A program made the position numbers and the translations under genes. The notes beneath the pieces are model-generated. The model was not told the origin of the DNA. It saw only the letters and a program-made list of their open reading frames with translations, and made no database searches. A DNA stretch of 51,430 bases from Ignavibacteria bacterium (GTDB lineage Bacteria; Bacteroidota; Ignavibacteria; Ignavibacteriales; Melioribacteraceae): positions 1 through 51,430 of the forward strand of contig WPAE01000047.1 of NCBI GenBank assembly GCA_009773205.1, in the 5' to 3' direction. Numbering within the stretch: position 1 is the first letter of the stretch; the number at the start of each line of letters is the position of its first letter. Below are positions 43,768 through 51,405 of the stretch, in pieces.

Positions 43768-44025
43768 CAATATAAAAGCCACGGCTCATTCAAACAGGGG
43801 CTTTCGGTTTATGCTTACAACTTACCGCTTATAGATATTTACTATAGCTACATTTGTCATTATTTTTTTAGTTAGTCCCGTATGATACAGATAGGAAGAA
43901 TAGTTGTTTCCCAAACTACTAAAGCTAAAAAACAAAATAGAAGAATTGACTATAAACTTTTGCTGTTAATGAATTTGATTTTGACTTTGCAATAGTCTTT
44001 TACGATGTAACTACTTTTTAATTTT
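43768..44025. other. Intergenic region before repeat copy 4
   Basis: There is no intact gene. AAAGCC and GGCTTT at 43776-43803 could form a weak hairpin after the PorQ-like gene. At about 43956-44018 one frame reads FAVNEFDFDFAIVFYDV and then stops; this has the look of the strand 4 region of a class I methyltransferase and could be a remnant of the gene whose 3' end survives at 44154-44351. It is only a suggestion. Confidence 0.35.
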
Positions 44026-44153
44026 AATCCGCCAGAGGCGGACGAGGGTCAAATTCCCCGCCTCTTGAGGTGAATAAATAAAATTTGTTTTCAGAAACAT
44101 CGTTGCCCCGCCTGCCAAAGCAAAGCGGCGGGCAGGTTGCGGCGAGGAGATTC
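44026..44153 (+). repeat. Family A interspersed repeat, copy 4 (full)
   Basis: This is a full 128-bp copy, same orientation as the others, beginning AATCCGCCAGAGGCGG and ending GAGGAGATTC. It sits directly against the methyltransferase remnant that follows. It differs from copy 3 at a few sites (for example TGAGGTGAAT in place of TGAAGCGAAT). Confidence 0.92.
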
Positions 44154-44351
44154 ATCATTCTTCGCTTTTCTAATACGGATAATTCCAGCTTTACGTTGCT
44201 AACAACACAAGTTTACGGCTACAAAAAAGATTTGCTTGCAAAAGTTTGTGAATCGGTTGGCTTTAAGGAGATAAAATACACGTCTGATTTAGAAGGAAAT
44301 CCTTTTGATATTTTATCGTCGAAGGATTTGTTTATTTTGGCAGCGAAATAA
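44154..44351 (+). pseudogene. C-terminal remnant of a SAM-dependent methyltransferase
   Basis: After repeat copy 4 the frame reads NTDNSSFTLLTTQVYGYKKD and then DLLAKVCESVGFKEIKYTSD, ending FDILSSKDLFILAAK. This matches the usual C-terminal end of class I methyltransferases (L...AGF..I.....F.G.PFD...S..L.ILA.K). The catalytic Rossmann part is missing; the repeat stands at the broken end. The frame runs back into the repeat without a proper start. It is most likely a gene fragment left after a deletion with the repeat at the junction. Confidence 0.65.
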
Positions 44352-44396
44352 GTACAACGGCAGCAACCCAACAGGGTTAAAAACATGGAGTTATAG

Positions 44397-45188
44397 TTAA
44401 AAATCTTTTTTATTAAAGCATCTTAGTCCTAAATAAAATGGTATTGCAACCCAAATACAAAGTGTTAAAAGCGAAAGAATCAAGCCGGTTGTACTTCCTA
44501 AGAACTGGCTATAAACAGCGCCTGTATAGCCAAGCAGTGCAGAAATATCAAAATTGAGTATTACCAATAATCGCGCTAAATCAATTGGGCTTAACATTGT
44601 TAAAACAATGGCGGGAACTTCTATTGGATACACCATAAATATCTGCATGATTATCAGCACAAGTCCATCATAGAGAGCAGAGAAAAATAACCATAAAAAA
44701 ATAGCAAGCCCCAAGCCCTTCATTTTGTTATCATTTAAGGAAGCAATAAGGAACGAAATTGAAACAAAAATAAATGTCTCAAATATTCCGCCAAGGAATA
44801 AAAACAAAAGGACTACGCTTTCGCCGCTAAAAATTTTAATAAATATAAGCAGTGGAATTCCCGTGCCGACAAGAAAACTAATAGCCATAGGAAGAGACAA
44901 GCCCAAGTACAATCCAACAAACAAAACTTTTCTGTTTATAGGTTGAGAAAGTATAAGAATGATGTAATCTCTGTTGCTGTACAAATAGATTGTACCAAAA
45001 ACCAGGCTTGTTAATGGAATTACAATCATATTGATATTCAACAAGCTAAGAATGACTTTACCCGGTTCTTTAGTAAAAGAAAGCAACGCGTAACTTAGAA
45101 TCAAAAAGAATAATGTATATATAGCCAGCCATTTACTTCTTAGTGTATCATGAAACTGAAATTTGATTATTGCTAATAATGTTTTCAT
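44397..45188 (-). CDS. nosY: NosY-type ABC permease
   Basis: The 263-residue inner-membrane protein has about six helices (WLAIYTLFFLILSYALLSF; ITSIVFGTIYLY-like; and others). I use the ATG at 45188, which overlaps the nosF stop by four bases; the frame is open 93 bases further up. NosY with NosF and NosD forms the ABC machine that supports assembly of the copper-sulfide CuZ centre of N2O reductase. It is last in the nos operon; no convincing terminator follows. Confidence 0.88.
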   Translation of the reverse strand: MKTLLAIIKFQFHDTLRSKWLAIYTLFFLILSYALLSFTKEPGKVILSLLNINMIVIPLTSLVFGTIYLYSNRDYIILILSQPINRKVLFVGLYLGLSLPMAISFLVGTGIPLLIFIKIFSGESVVLLFLFLGGIFETFIFVSISFLIASLNDNKMKGLGLAIFLWLFFSALYDGLVLIIMQIFMVYPIEVPAIVLTMLSPIDLARLLVILNFDISALLGYTGAVYSQFLGSTTGLILSLLTLCIWVAIPFYLGLRCFNKKDF

Positions 45189-45895
45189 AAGTTCTTCCCC
45201 ATCATAAGTTTTGCAATTGCTCTTTCTAAGTTTCTTTCCTCTGTAACTGCTATCAACTCCTCCTTTTTTCCGGAGAAGCAAACAGCGCCTTCGAGCAGGA
45301 ATATTATATTTTCTGCAAGTTCTTCTAATTCGCTCATTATATGAGAAGTAAACAAAACTGTTTTACCATTAGCTTTCTCTTTCACTATCTTATCTTTAAG
45401 CAAGCTGCTGGAAACCGGATCAAGTCCGGCGCTTGGTTCGTCAAGAATTAAAATCTCCGGGTTAAATAGAAAAGCTATAACAGCGTTTAGCTTTTGTTTA
45501 GTACCGCCGGATAGTGTTCTTATAGGCTTATCATATTCATTAACAAGATTCAATTTGGGAATTAACTCCTCATCGAGTGAGTTGTAATTACCCCTTATTT
45601 CTTTCAGCAGGTTAATAACTTCTTTTACGGTTAAGTTTTCTGGAAAGCTGGCTATCTGCGGCATGTAACCAATTTTATAGCGGTAAGCATGATCTCCGTT
45701 CAACTTAATATTATCTATGTATATGCTGCCCGAACTTGGCTTTACAAGTTCGAGGACAGATTTAATAAATGTAGTTTTTCCGGAACCATTTGGGCCGACA
45801 ATATAAGTAAGTGAGTTGTGTGAAATTTCAACGTCAATGCTTTTCAGGGCATCTAACGTACAATATCTTTTGCTAAGTTGTATTGCTTTAATCAT
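45185..45895 (-). CDS. nosF: NosF-type ABC ATPase
   Basis: The 236-residue cytosolic ATPase has Walker A GPNGSGKTT at 34-42, signature LSGGTKQKL, Walker B ILILDEPSAGLD, and H-loop LFTSHIMSEL. Identification rests on motifs plus its position between nosD and nosY with four-base overlaps on both sides. It powers the NosDFY complex for maturation of periplasmic N2O reductase. Confidence 0.92.
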   Translation of the reverse strand: MIKAIQLSKRYCTLDALKSIDVEISHNSLTYIVGPNGSGKTTFIKSVLELVKPSSGSIYIDNIKLNGDHAYRYKIGYMPQIASFPENLTVKEVINLLKEIRGNYNSLDEELIPKLNLVNEYDKPIRTLSGGTKQKLNAVIAFLFNPEILILDEPSAGLDPVSSSLLKDKIVKEKANGKTVLFTSHIMSELEELAENIIFLLEGAVCFSGKKEELIAVTEERNLERAIAKLMMGKNL

Positions 45896-47133
45896 TTTAT
45901 CAAACTCATTTCTGGGCTATTATCTACAAGTGTTTCTGGTGTAAGCACGGGGAAAATTTTTTCTGCTGCATTCAATAGTTCTACAAAAAAACTTCTTAAC
46001 AACAACAAAGTAGGTCTGTTTTTTTCTACAATAATTGAGAATAGTTTTACCGGGTGATGGGGAACTTCTCCTATACCATCATTATTCAAATCGTAGCCTT
46101 GATAATCCGACCAATAATTGTTTGAAAAAGTATTAAAGTTTCTGGTGCTGTTAGTTGCCACTTCAAAAGAGTTGCTTAGAAAATTGTTTTTTCTAAAATT
46201 GTTATCCATAGAATTAGCCATTAAACGAATTGCCCAGCCGTTTCTCTCTAACAGATTATTTTCTATTGCGTTCCTGTTACTTCCTTCTAAGTATATTCCA
46301 CAAGTATTACGCCTAAATACATTATTATATATTTTACTGTTGGATATATCCTTTAGAAGCAATCCGTAGGAAGCATCTCCCCAGTTATTTTCAAATATGT
46401 TATTGAACATTTTTACGTGATGAGTAAACATAACCGCTACGCCGGCGCTGTTATGCTCAAACTTATTTGAGAAATACTCACAGCTATCGGAAAACATAAA
46501 ATGAAGTCCGTAACGTAAGTTTCTCCTGCTCAAATTATCTTTTATTATGCTTCTCTTAACAAATTCCAAATAAATTCCGTCTCTATGCCCATCTACTGTA
46601 TTCCCAGCAATTTCAATATCCTTACAATACCAAAGATGTATTCCGTTACCAGAATATGCCTGCGTTTTTTGCGATGAAATTATAATGTTGTTGCTGATTG
46701 AGCATTGCCAGCTTTTGCCAAGATATATACCAAAGAAGTTATTGCTGAATTTGTTGTCTTTAATAACACAATTTGAAACACTGTCTAACTTCACTGCTGC
46801 ATTATCTTTAACAAAACTTGAGCCCGTATCTGTAAAATGAATTCCTTTGATAGTTACATTATTGGCTTTTACTGTTATTATGCCTTCTTTTTTGTTTCCG
46901 CTAAGCACAGGAAAATCTATACCTATAAGAGATACTTGTCTAGTTATTACCAAATTATTTTCTAAGTAAAAACCTTTTTTTATAGTAATAACATCACCAT
47001 CGTTGCTGGTTTCAAGTGCTTGTTTTATTGTCTTAATTCTCTCGTGCTGTCCAACAATTATAGTTTTAGACACAGCTACGCCCTGTAAGAGAATTAAGTA
47101 TATGATTATTAAACTACTTAGAATTTTTGACAT
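45892..47133 (-). CDS. nosD: Periplasmic copper-assembly protein NosD
   Basis: The 413-residue exported protein has a signal peptide (MSKILSSLIIIYLILLQGVAVS) and a right-handed parallel beta-helix made of many N-rich repeats (NAVKLDSVSNCVIKDNKFSN; GIYLGKSWQCSISNNIII; KIYNNVFRRNTCGIYLEGSN). This CASH/PbH1 pattern is that of NosD, which hands sulfur or copper to NosZ with NosFY. It overlaps nosL by 20 bases and nosF by four. Confidence 0.95.
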   Translation of the reverse strand: MSKILSSLIIIYLILLQGVAVSKTIIVGQHERIKTIKQALETSNDGDVITIKKGFYLENNLVITRQVSLIGIDFPVLSGNKKEGIITVKANNVTIKGIHFTDTGSSFVKDNAAVKLDSVSNCVIKDNKFSNNFFGIYLGKSWQCSISNNIIISSQKTQAYSGNGIHLWYCKDIEIAGNTVDGHRDGIYLEFVKRSIIKDNLSRRNLRYGLHFMFSDSCEYFSNKFEHNSAGVAVMFTHHVKMFNNIFENNWGDASYGLLLKDISNSKIYNNVFRRNTCGIYLEGSNRNAIENNLLERNGWAIRLMANSMDNNFRKNNFLSNSFEVATNSTRNFNTFSNNYWSDYQGYDLNNDGIGEVPHHPVKLFSIIVEKNRPTLLLLRSFFVELLNAAEKIFPVLTPETLVDNSPEMSLIK

Positions 47134-47554
47134 AGCTCAATACTTCTTCCCAGTTCATTTTTTCCCCACCCATAACAGCAAAAACTTTTTCCATTTCTTT
47201 TTGATCTTTAAATCCGCCAATATTCATGCCCATCGGGCTTTCCATCTTTGGACTGATAATATAGTATGCGGTTTTGGCATCAATAAGAGTATTTGGGTTT
47301 GCATAATCGCTAATCCAAAGAGTTTCTGCAGTAAATCCACTATCAATAGAAACAAAATCTGCCAAGCATTCTATAGAATCGAACTTATATATTTTTCCTT
47401 TATCTGTTACTAATTCGCTTCCAAATTTGGGGTCTGTTATTATCATTATGCAGTGAGCGCATTCATCTTTATTATAATTAATTGGCTGTGGCTCTTTACT
47501 GCAGCCCATTAGCCCGGCAGCAATAAAAGCAAACAATAAAATTTTACTAAGCAT
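47114..47554 (-). CDS. nosL: Copper-binding lipoprotein NosL
   Basis: The 146-residue protein has a lipobox LMGC (Cys18) and a copper site pattern C32-A-H-C35-I-M37 followed by KFGSELVTDKGKIYKFDSIECLADF, typical of NosL. It is an outer-face lipoprotein that carries copper(I) for CuZ assembly. It overlaps the membrane protein gene upstream by eight bases and nosD by 20. Confidence 0.95.
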   Translation of the reverse strand: MLSKILLFAFIAAGLMGCSKEPQPINYNKDECAHCIMIITDPKFGSELVTDKGKIYKFDSIECLADFVSIDSGFTAETLWISDYANPNTLIDAKTAYYIISPKMESPMGMNIGGFKDQKEMEKVFAVMGGEKMNWEEVLSYVKNSK

Positions 47555-48134
47555 TTTTAGGCCTCTCCTTTTTTGTATCTATATAAATTGAACCGGAAGC
47601 AAGTAAAATGGTAAACAAAATAATTATTGTCCCAACTCCCGGCACAGATAACGCATTCATGTTTAACAGTTGCTTGGAACCAATTAACGGTGGTTGATAA
47701 GACATTCCAGGTACTTTTATAGGCGCTTTTGGATTTAGGTTATGCCCATAATCATATCCCCACAAATAATAATCGTATAAACCTATTGCCAAGATTATTA
47801 AAAGTGTAACAAGCCATACAGCTTTTATCCATTTTTTATTGAATTTGGCAGCTAACAATCCTGCAATAGCAAAAAAGATTACTATGTAAGGCATAATTTT
47901 TAATTCTGGAATAGACTCCGGATGAATTGTTTTCATTCCAATGTAGTGATTAAGATTATTGATCAAATCAAGGTCTCCATCTTTAAGTCCTGTAATTTGG
48001 TTTACCCAAATTCTCAAGCCTAAGCCTTCTGGATATTGCGGCGCGCGCAAATCTATGTGCCAGATTGGAAATAAAAATGCACCCAAAAGAATTATTGATG
48101 CAGCAATCATTAACCTCTTAGACAAATTTTTCAT
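47547..48134 (-). CDS. Membrane protein of the nos operon (NosB-like candidate)
   Basis: The 195-residue protein has four or five hydrophobic segments (LMIAASIILLGAFLFPIWHI; IMPYIVIFFAIAGLLAA; AVWLVTLLIILAIGLYDYYLWG; PGVGTIIILFTILLASGSIYI) and a large extracytoplasmic loop with HIDLRAPQYPEGLGLRIWVNQITG and YDYGHNLNPKAPIKVPGMSYQPPLIG. It sits between nosZ and nosL, where clade II clusters often have a conserved membrane protein called NosB. Whether this is the same family I cannot prove. Its role could be electron transfer or NosZ maturation; no CxxCH or haem motif is present. Confidence 0.7.
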   Translation of the reverse strand: MKNLSKRLMIAASIILLGAFLFPIWHIDLRAPQYPEGLGLRIWVNQITGLKDGDLDLINNLNHYIGMKTIHPESIPELKIMPYIVIFFAIAGLLAAKFNKKWIKAVWLVTLLIILAIGLYDYYLWGYDYGHNLNPKAPIKVPGMSYQPPLIGSKQLLNMNALSVPGVGTIIILFTILLASGSIYIDTKKERPKNA

Positions 48135-48163
48135 CTATTCACCCGGAATATCTTCCATTATAA

Positions 48164-50107
48164 TTAATTAAAAGAAAGTTTTACATTACTGCCTGCATCC
48201 GACACTCTAACATAGCCCTGCATTTCTTGATGTAATGCCGAACAGAAATCGGTACAGTAGAATGGATAAATACCTGCTTTTGTAGGGTTCCAAACAATCG
48301 TTTTTGTTTGTCCCGGCATTATCAACAATTCTGAATTATTCATACCTTTTACAGTAAATCCATGAGGAATATCCCAATCTTGTTCTAAGTTGGTTACATG
48401 CCAGTAAACTTTATCGCCAACTTTTATTCCTTCAATATTATCTGGCTTAAAGTGGCTTCTGGTTGCGCTCATGTAAACATGTACTTCATTCCCTTTGCGT
48501 TCTATTCGTGCTTCTTTTTCGCTTTTTACGGCGTGCTTATGATTATTTTTTTCGATTGGATAAATCTTCTTAGAATTTTTCGCTAACAAATCTGCCGGAA
48601 TAGCTTGTGCGTAATGCGGCTCTCCAATTGTTGGAAAATCTAAAAGTAGCTGCATCTTATCACCGCTAATATCATATAGCTGTGCAGATTGAGTTAGTTC
48701 TGGTCCAGTTGGTAAATATCTATCCTTAGTAATTTTATTTAATGCAACCACATACTTACCCGAAGGCTTTTTACTGTCTCCGCCTGGTATCATTAAATGT
48801 CCAATAGAATAATATGTTGGTATTCTATCAACAACTTCCCAAGTTCCTAATTTCCATTTTACAATTTCTGAAGATAAAAATGCGGAGGTATAAGCATAAC
48901 CCTTGCCATCAAATTCTGTGTGAAGCGGTCCCAAGCCCGGGTTAATAACTTCGCCTGCAAGTACTTCGTCATATTTTAGTATGGGTATTCCGCCTAAATT
49001 ACCATCAAACAGTTTTCCATCAATTGCTTTAATCATTTTTTCAAATGAGTGAACAGGTATAACCGAAGATAACTTTCCTCCTGCAACTATATATTTGCCG
49101 CTCGGATCAATATCAACACCGTGTGGTGATTTTGGAGTTGGGATGTAGTAAATCATTCCGGGGTATTTCTCAGGATCTAAAACTAATACATCATTCATCT
49201 TTTGAGACTCTGTCGTTTGAGTATTTTCATTATACAAATTGTGATAGTATTCTGTTTTTACCTTCTGAGCCTTTCCAGCTTTTACATATTCTTCAGCTTT
49301 TTTCCAGTTCACGGCGGCAATAAAGTCTTTGTCGTTCTGAGAAGCATTAATTTCTAACAAAGTATTTGCTTGTTCACTATTATACGAAGTAAAGAAAACC
49401 CATCCATGCGAAGGGCCCTTTCCAGCGTGTGCTAAATCGTAATTTAGCCCGGGAACTACAATTTGGAAAGCCATTTTCATATCTCCTTTGTGTTTATCAA
49501 CAGAGATAAATGAAACTGTTCCTTTGAAGTTTTCTTTATAAGTAGATATTGGCACATCCTTGTTTGGTATTGGCACGCTAAACCTAGTTGAAGCAACAAC
49601 ATATTCAGTGTTTTCTGTTAAAAATGGAGAGCCATGATTTCCTGCTGAATTTGGTATCTCAATTATCTCCACGGTTTCAAATGAGCGTAAGTCTATACGA
49701 GCAATTCTTGGAGTGTTGTTCCCATTGATGAATATCCATTTTCCATCTTGCTCACCATTAGTTTTGGAAAGTACAGGATGATGTGAATCGTCCCAAGGTA
49801 TAAACCCGTAAGAAGTCATCAGCATTCCCTTTGATTCTTCAGAATACCCATATCCCGTTTCTGGATTTTGAGAAAACACGCTAATATTTTTGAGCATTCT
49901 GCCGGATGGGAGCCCATAAACAGATAACTGCCCATTAAACCCGCCCGACATAAACGCATAAAACTCATCGTAGCTGCCCGGTTTAACATAAACCCTTTTA
50001 GCAGCATCTTCTGCCGAGGCAGATTCTCCCGACCCAGAACAGTTGTATAATACAATTCCAACCAAGAATGTAGTTAGTATCCCAACAACTAGTTTTGCGT
50101 TCTTCAT
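48164..50107 (-). CDS. nosZ: Nitrous-oxide reductase, Sec-type (clade II)
   Basis: The 647-residue periplasmic enzyme reduces N2O to N2. The N-terminus (MKNAKLVVGILTTFLVGIVLYNC) is a Sec signal with a lipobox-like cysteine at 23 and no twin arginine, which marks clade II. The beta-propeller region carries DDSHHP at 106-111 (CuZ histidines). The C-terminal cupredoxin domain holds the CuA ligands His582 (DIPHGF) and C618, C622, H626, M629 (CTDFCSALHQEM). There is no C-terminal haem extension. It is preceded by a c-type cytochrome gene (28-bp gap), a likely electron donor. Confidence 0.97.
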   Translation of the reverse strand: MKNAKLVVGILTTFLVGIVLYNCSGSGESASAEDAAKRVYVKPGSYDEFYAFMSGGFNGQLSVYGLPSGRMLKNISVFSQNPETGYGYSEESKGMLMTSYGFIPWDDSHHPVLSKTNGEQDGKWIFINGNNTPRIARIDLRSFETVEIIEIPNSAGNHGSPFLTENTEYVVASTRFSVPIPNKDVPISTYKENFKGTVSFISVDKHKGDMKMAFQIVVPGLNYDLAHAGKGPSHGWVFFTSYNSEQANTLLEINASQNDKDFIAAVNWKKAEEYVKAGKAQKVKTEYYHNLYNENTQTTESQKMNDVLVLDPEKYPGMIYYIPTPKSPHGVDIDPSGKYIVAGGKLSSVIPVHSFEKMIKAIDGKLFDGNLGGIPILKYDEVLAGEVINPGLGPLHTEFDGKGYAYTSAFLSSEIVKWKLGTWEVVDRIPTYYSIGHLMIPGGDSKKPSGKYVVALNKITKDRYLPTGPELTQSAQLYDISGDKMQLLLDFPTIGEPHYAQAIPADLLAKNSKKIYPIEKNNHKHAVKSEKEARIERKGNEVHVYMSATRSHFKPDNIEGIKVGDKVYWHVTNLEQDWDIPHGFTVKGMNNSELLIMPGQTKTIVWNPTKAGIYPFYCTDFCSALHQEMQGYVRVSDAGSNVKLSFN

Positions 50108-50135
50108 TCTAATTCTCCTTTTTTTTGATGATTTT

Positions 50136-50606
50136 TTATTGATCTTCGGAACGGAAGTACTCTAGTATTTTTAATGCATCCTCTTTAGTAACATTTTGAA
50201 AAGTCATCTTAGTAGCGTGAATGGCTACTAATTTTTTTGCCTCTGGGTGTTTATTTGCCATCTCTTCCGGATTCAAGATATTGTTCAGAATATACTCCGG
50301 TGTTCTTTTCTTGGTTATATTTCTAACTGCCGGTCCTGTATATCTCTCATCTAACTTGTGGCACTGACTGCATTTTACTTCAAAAATCATTTTTCCTTCG
50401 GCGGCTTTAGCATTATCCAAAGGTCCCAAAGTAATTTTTTCTTTTATTGGACCAATTCCATTTTCCAATTCAAAGACAGTTATGCCGAACAGTTTGGCAA
50501 TTTTTTCTTGCTTTGTTGAGGCATCATCCTTTTTTTCTTCGCCTCCGCCGCAAGCATAAGCAAATACAAGTGCTGTTAGTAATATGTATTGGAATAGTTT
50601 CTTCAT
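50136..50606 (-). CDS. Lipoprotein c-type cytochrome of the nos operon
   Basis: The 156-residue protein has a lipobox-like AYAC (Cys19), a charged linker, then one haem site C79-S-Q-C82-H83 and a candidate axial Met134 (ATKMTF). The fold fits a class I cytochrome c. As a membrane-anchored periplasmic cytochrome just upstream of nosZ it is the natural electron donor to NosZ. Maturation would use the Ccm system, of which ccmA and ccmB occur at 34694-35988. Confidence 0.9.
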   Translation of the reverse strand: MKKLFQYILLTALVFAYACGGGEEKKDDASTKQEKIAKLFGITVFELENGIGPIKEKITLGPLDNAKAAEGKMIFEVKCSQCHKLDERYTGPAVRNITKKRTPEYILNNILNPEEMANKHPEAKKLVAIHATKMTFQNVTKEDALKILEYFRSEDQ

Positions 50607-50615
50607 TTTGACCTC

Positions 50616-51323
50616 TTATTTAGGTTTGTATAAGTTGTTTTCTAAATCAATAGCATTTGGAAAAAGTATATTGTTCTCTAAATGTATGTGGATGTGTAAA
50701 TCTTTTTCGAACCGCTCAAAATTTTTGAGTAAAGATTTTACTGTGCCTGTCTCGTTATTCTTTATTTTTATTGCTGATAATAACTTTATGATTTGTGGAA
50801 TTACTTTTGTTGAAAGTGTGTGATCTGTCTCTAAGGATTGCACGGTTTTAACCATTGGTCGGCTCTTTCCTAAATGTGGTTTTTCGGCGAACCGTTTGCA
50901 ATCATCCAAATATCTTATGAGCCGAAACAATACAGTTTCTTCTTTACTAAGATGCGCCTTAATTTCGGTGAAGAGTTTGTCGGATAAGCTTAATATTTCT
51001 TGTATCTCGGGATAGGCATTCGTGCCTTGCTGTAATTTTAAAAGCTCTTCGGAAGTTTCTAGGATTGCAGCAGCTACATATTGGTGATGTTCTTTTGTAA
51101 TGTAATCACACAATTCTTTAAGTGATTGATAAGGAGGGTTGGCTTTAGATAAACTTTCTTTTTTATTACTTATCGTTGAATTAAGAAGACTGTAAAACTT
51201 CTTCTGCTGTGCTTCATTATAATTTCTTTCTTCAAAAAACTCTGCAAGCGTAAGTTTTCCATTACAGTAGTAATCAATTTTTTCTTTTTCGAATAACTCA
51301 AGTAACTGTGGATATGAAAGCAA
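50616..51323 (-). CDS. Di-iron iron-sulfur repair protein (RIC/YtfE/ScdA type)
   Basis: The 235-residue cytosolic protein starts at a TTG (GGGG eight bases upstream; an in-frame stop lies seven codons further up). A ScdA_N/DUF542-like start (LLELFEKEKIDYYCNGKLTLAEFF) precedes a hemerythrin-like four-helix bundle with di-iron ligand candidates HHQYV, HLSKEE, ETDHTLS and HIHLENNILFP. RIC proteins repair Fe-S clusters damaged by NO or peroxide and can release iron. As the first gene of the N2O operon, nine bases before the cytochrome, it implies joint control by nitrogen oxides. The DUF542 motif has only one cysteine where many have two. Confidence 0.88.
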   Translation of the reverse strand: MLSYPQLLELFEKEKIDYYCNGKLTLAEFFEERNYNEAQQKKFYSLLNSTISNKKESLSKANPPYQSLKELCDYITKEHHQYVAAAILETSEELLKLQQGTNAYPEIQEILSLSDKLFTEIKAHLSKEETVLFRLIRYLDDCKRFAEKPHLGKSRPMVKTVQSLETDHTLSTKVIPQIIKLLSAIKIKNNETGTVKSLLKNFERFEKDLHIHIHLENNILFPNAIDLENNLYKPK

Positions 51324-51356
51324 AAGATTACCCCAGATTAGTCAATAGGAAAAAAA

Positions 51357-51375
51357 TCTAATGGCGGTCATTAGA
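51357..51375. promoter_or_regulatory. Putative operator, perfect 7-5-7 inverted repeat
   Basis: TCTAATG and CATTAGA are perfect complements with a five-base spacer (GCGGT). The site lies 34 bases upstream of the RIC start codon and just downstream of the predicted -7 box, so a bound regulator would block initiation. The odd spacer differs from CRP/FNR-type TTGAC-N4-GTCAA sites. The regulator is unknown. Confidence 0.6.
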
Positions 51376-51376
51376 A

Positions 51377-51405
51377 AAAAGATAAGATAAAGTGTTTATA
51401 AACAA
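51377..51405 (-). promoter_or_regulatory. Putative Bacteroidota-type promoter of the RIC-nos operon
   Basis: On the minus strand TTG (51405-51403) is followed after 18 bases by TATCTTTT (51384-51377), close to the FCB consensus of a TTG -33 element and a TAnnTTTG -7 element with a spacing near 19. The expected start, near 51370, falls inside the adjacent inverted repeat. This is a consensus match only. Confidence 0.45.

Noticed and set aside
44357-44377. AACCC-AACA-GGGTT hairpin as terminator of the nos operon
   Set aside because: The stem is only five base pairs and no T-run follows it on the minus strand.
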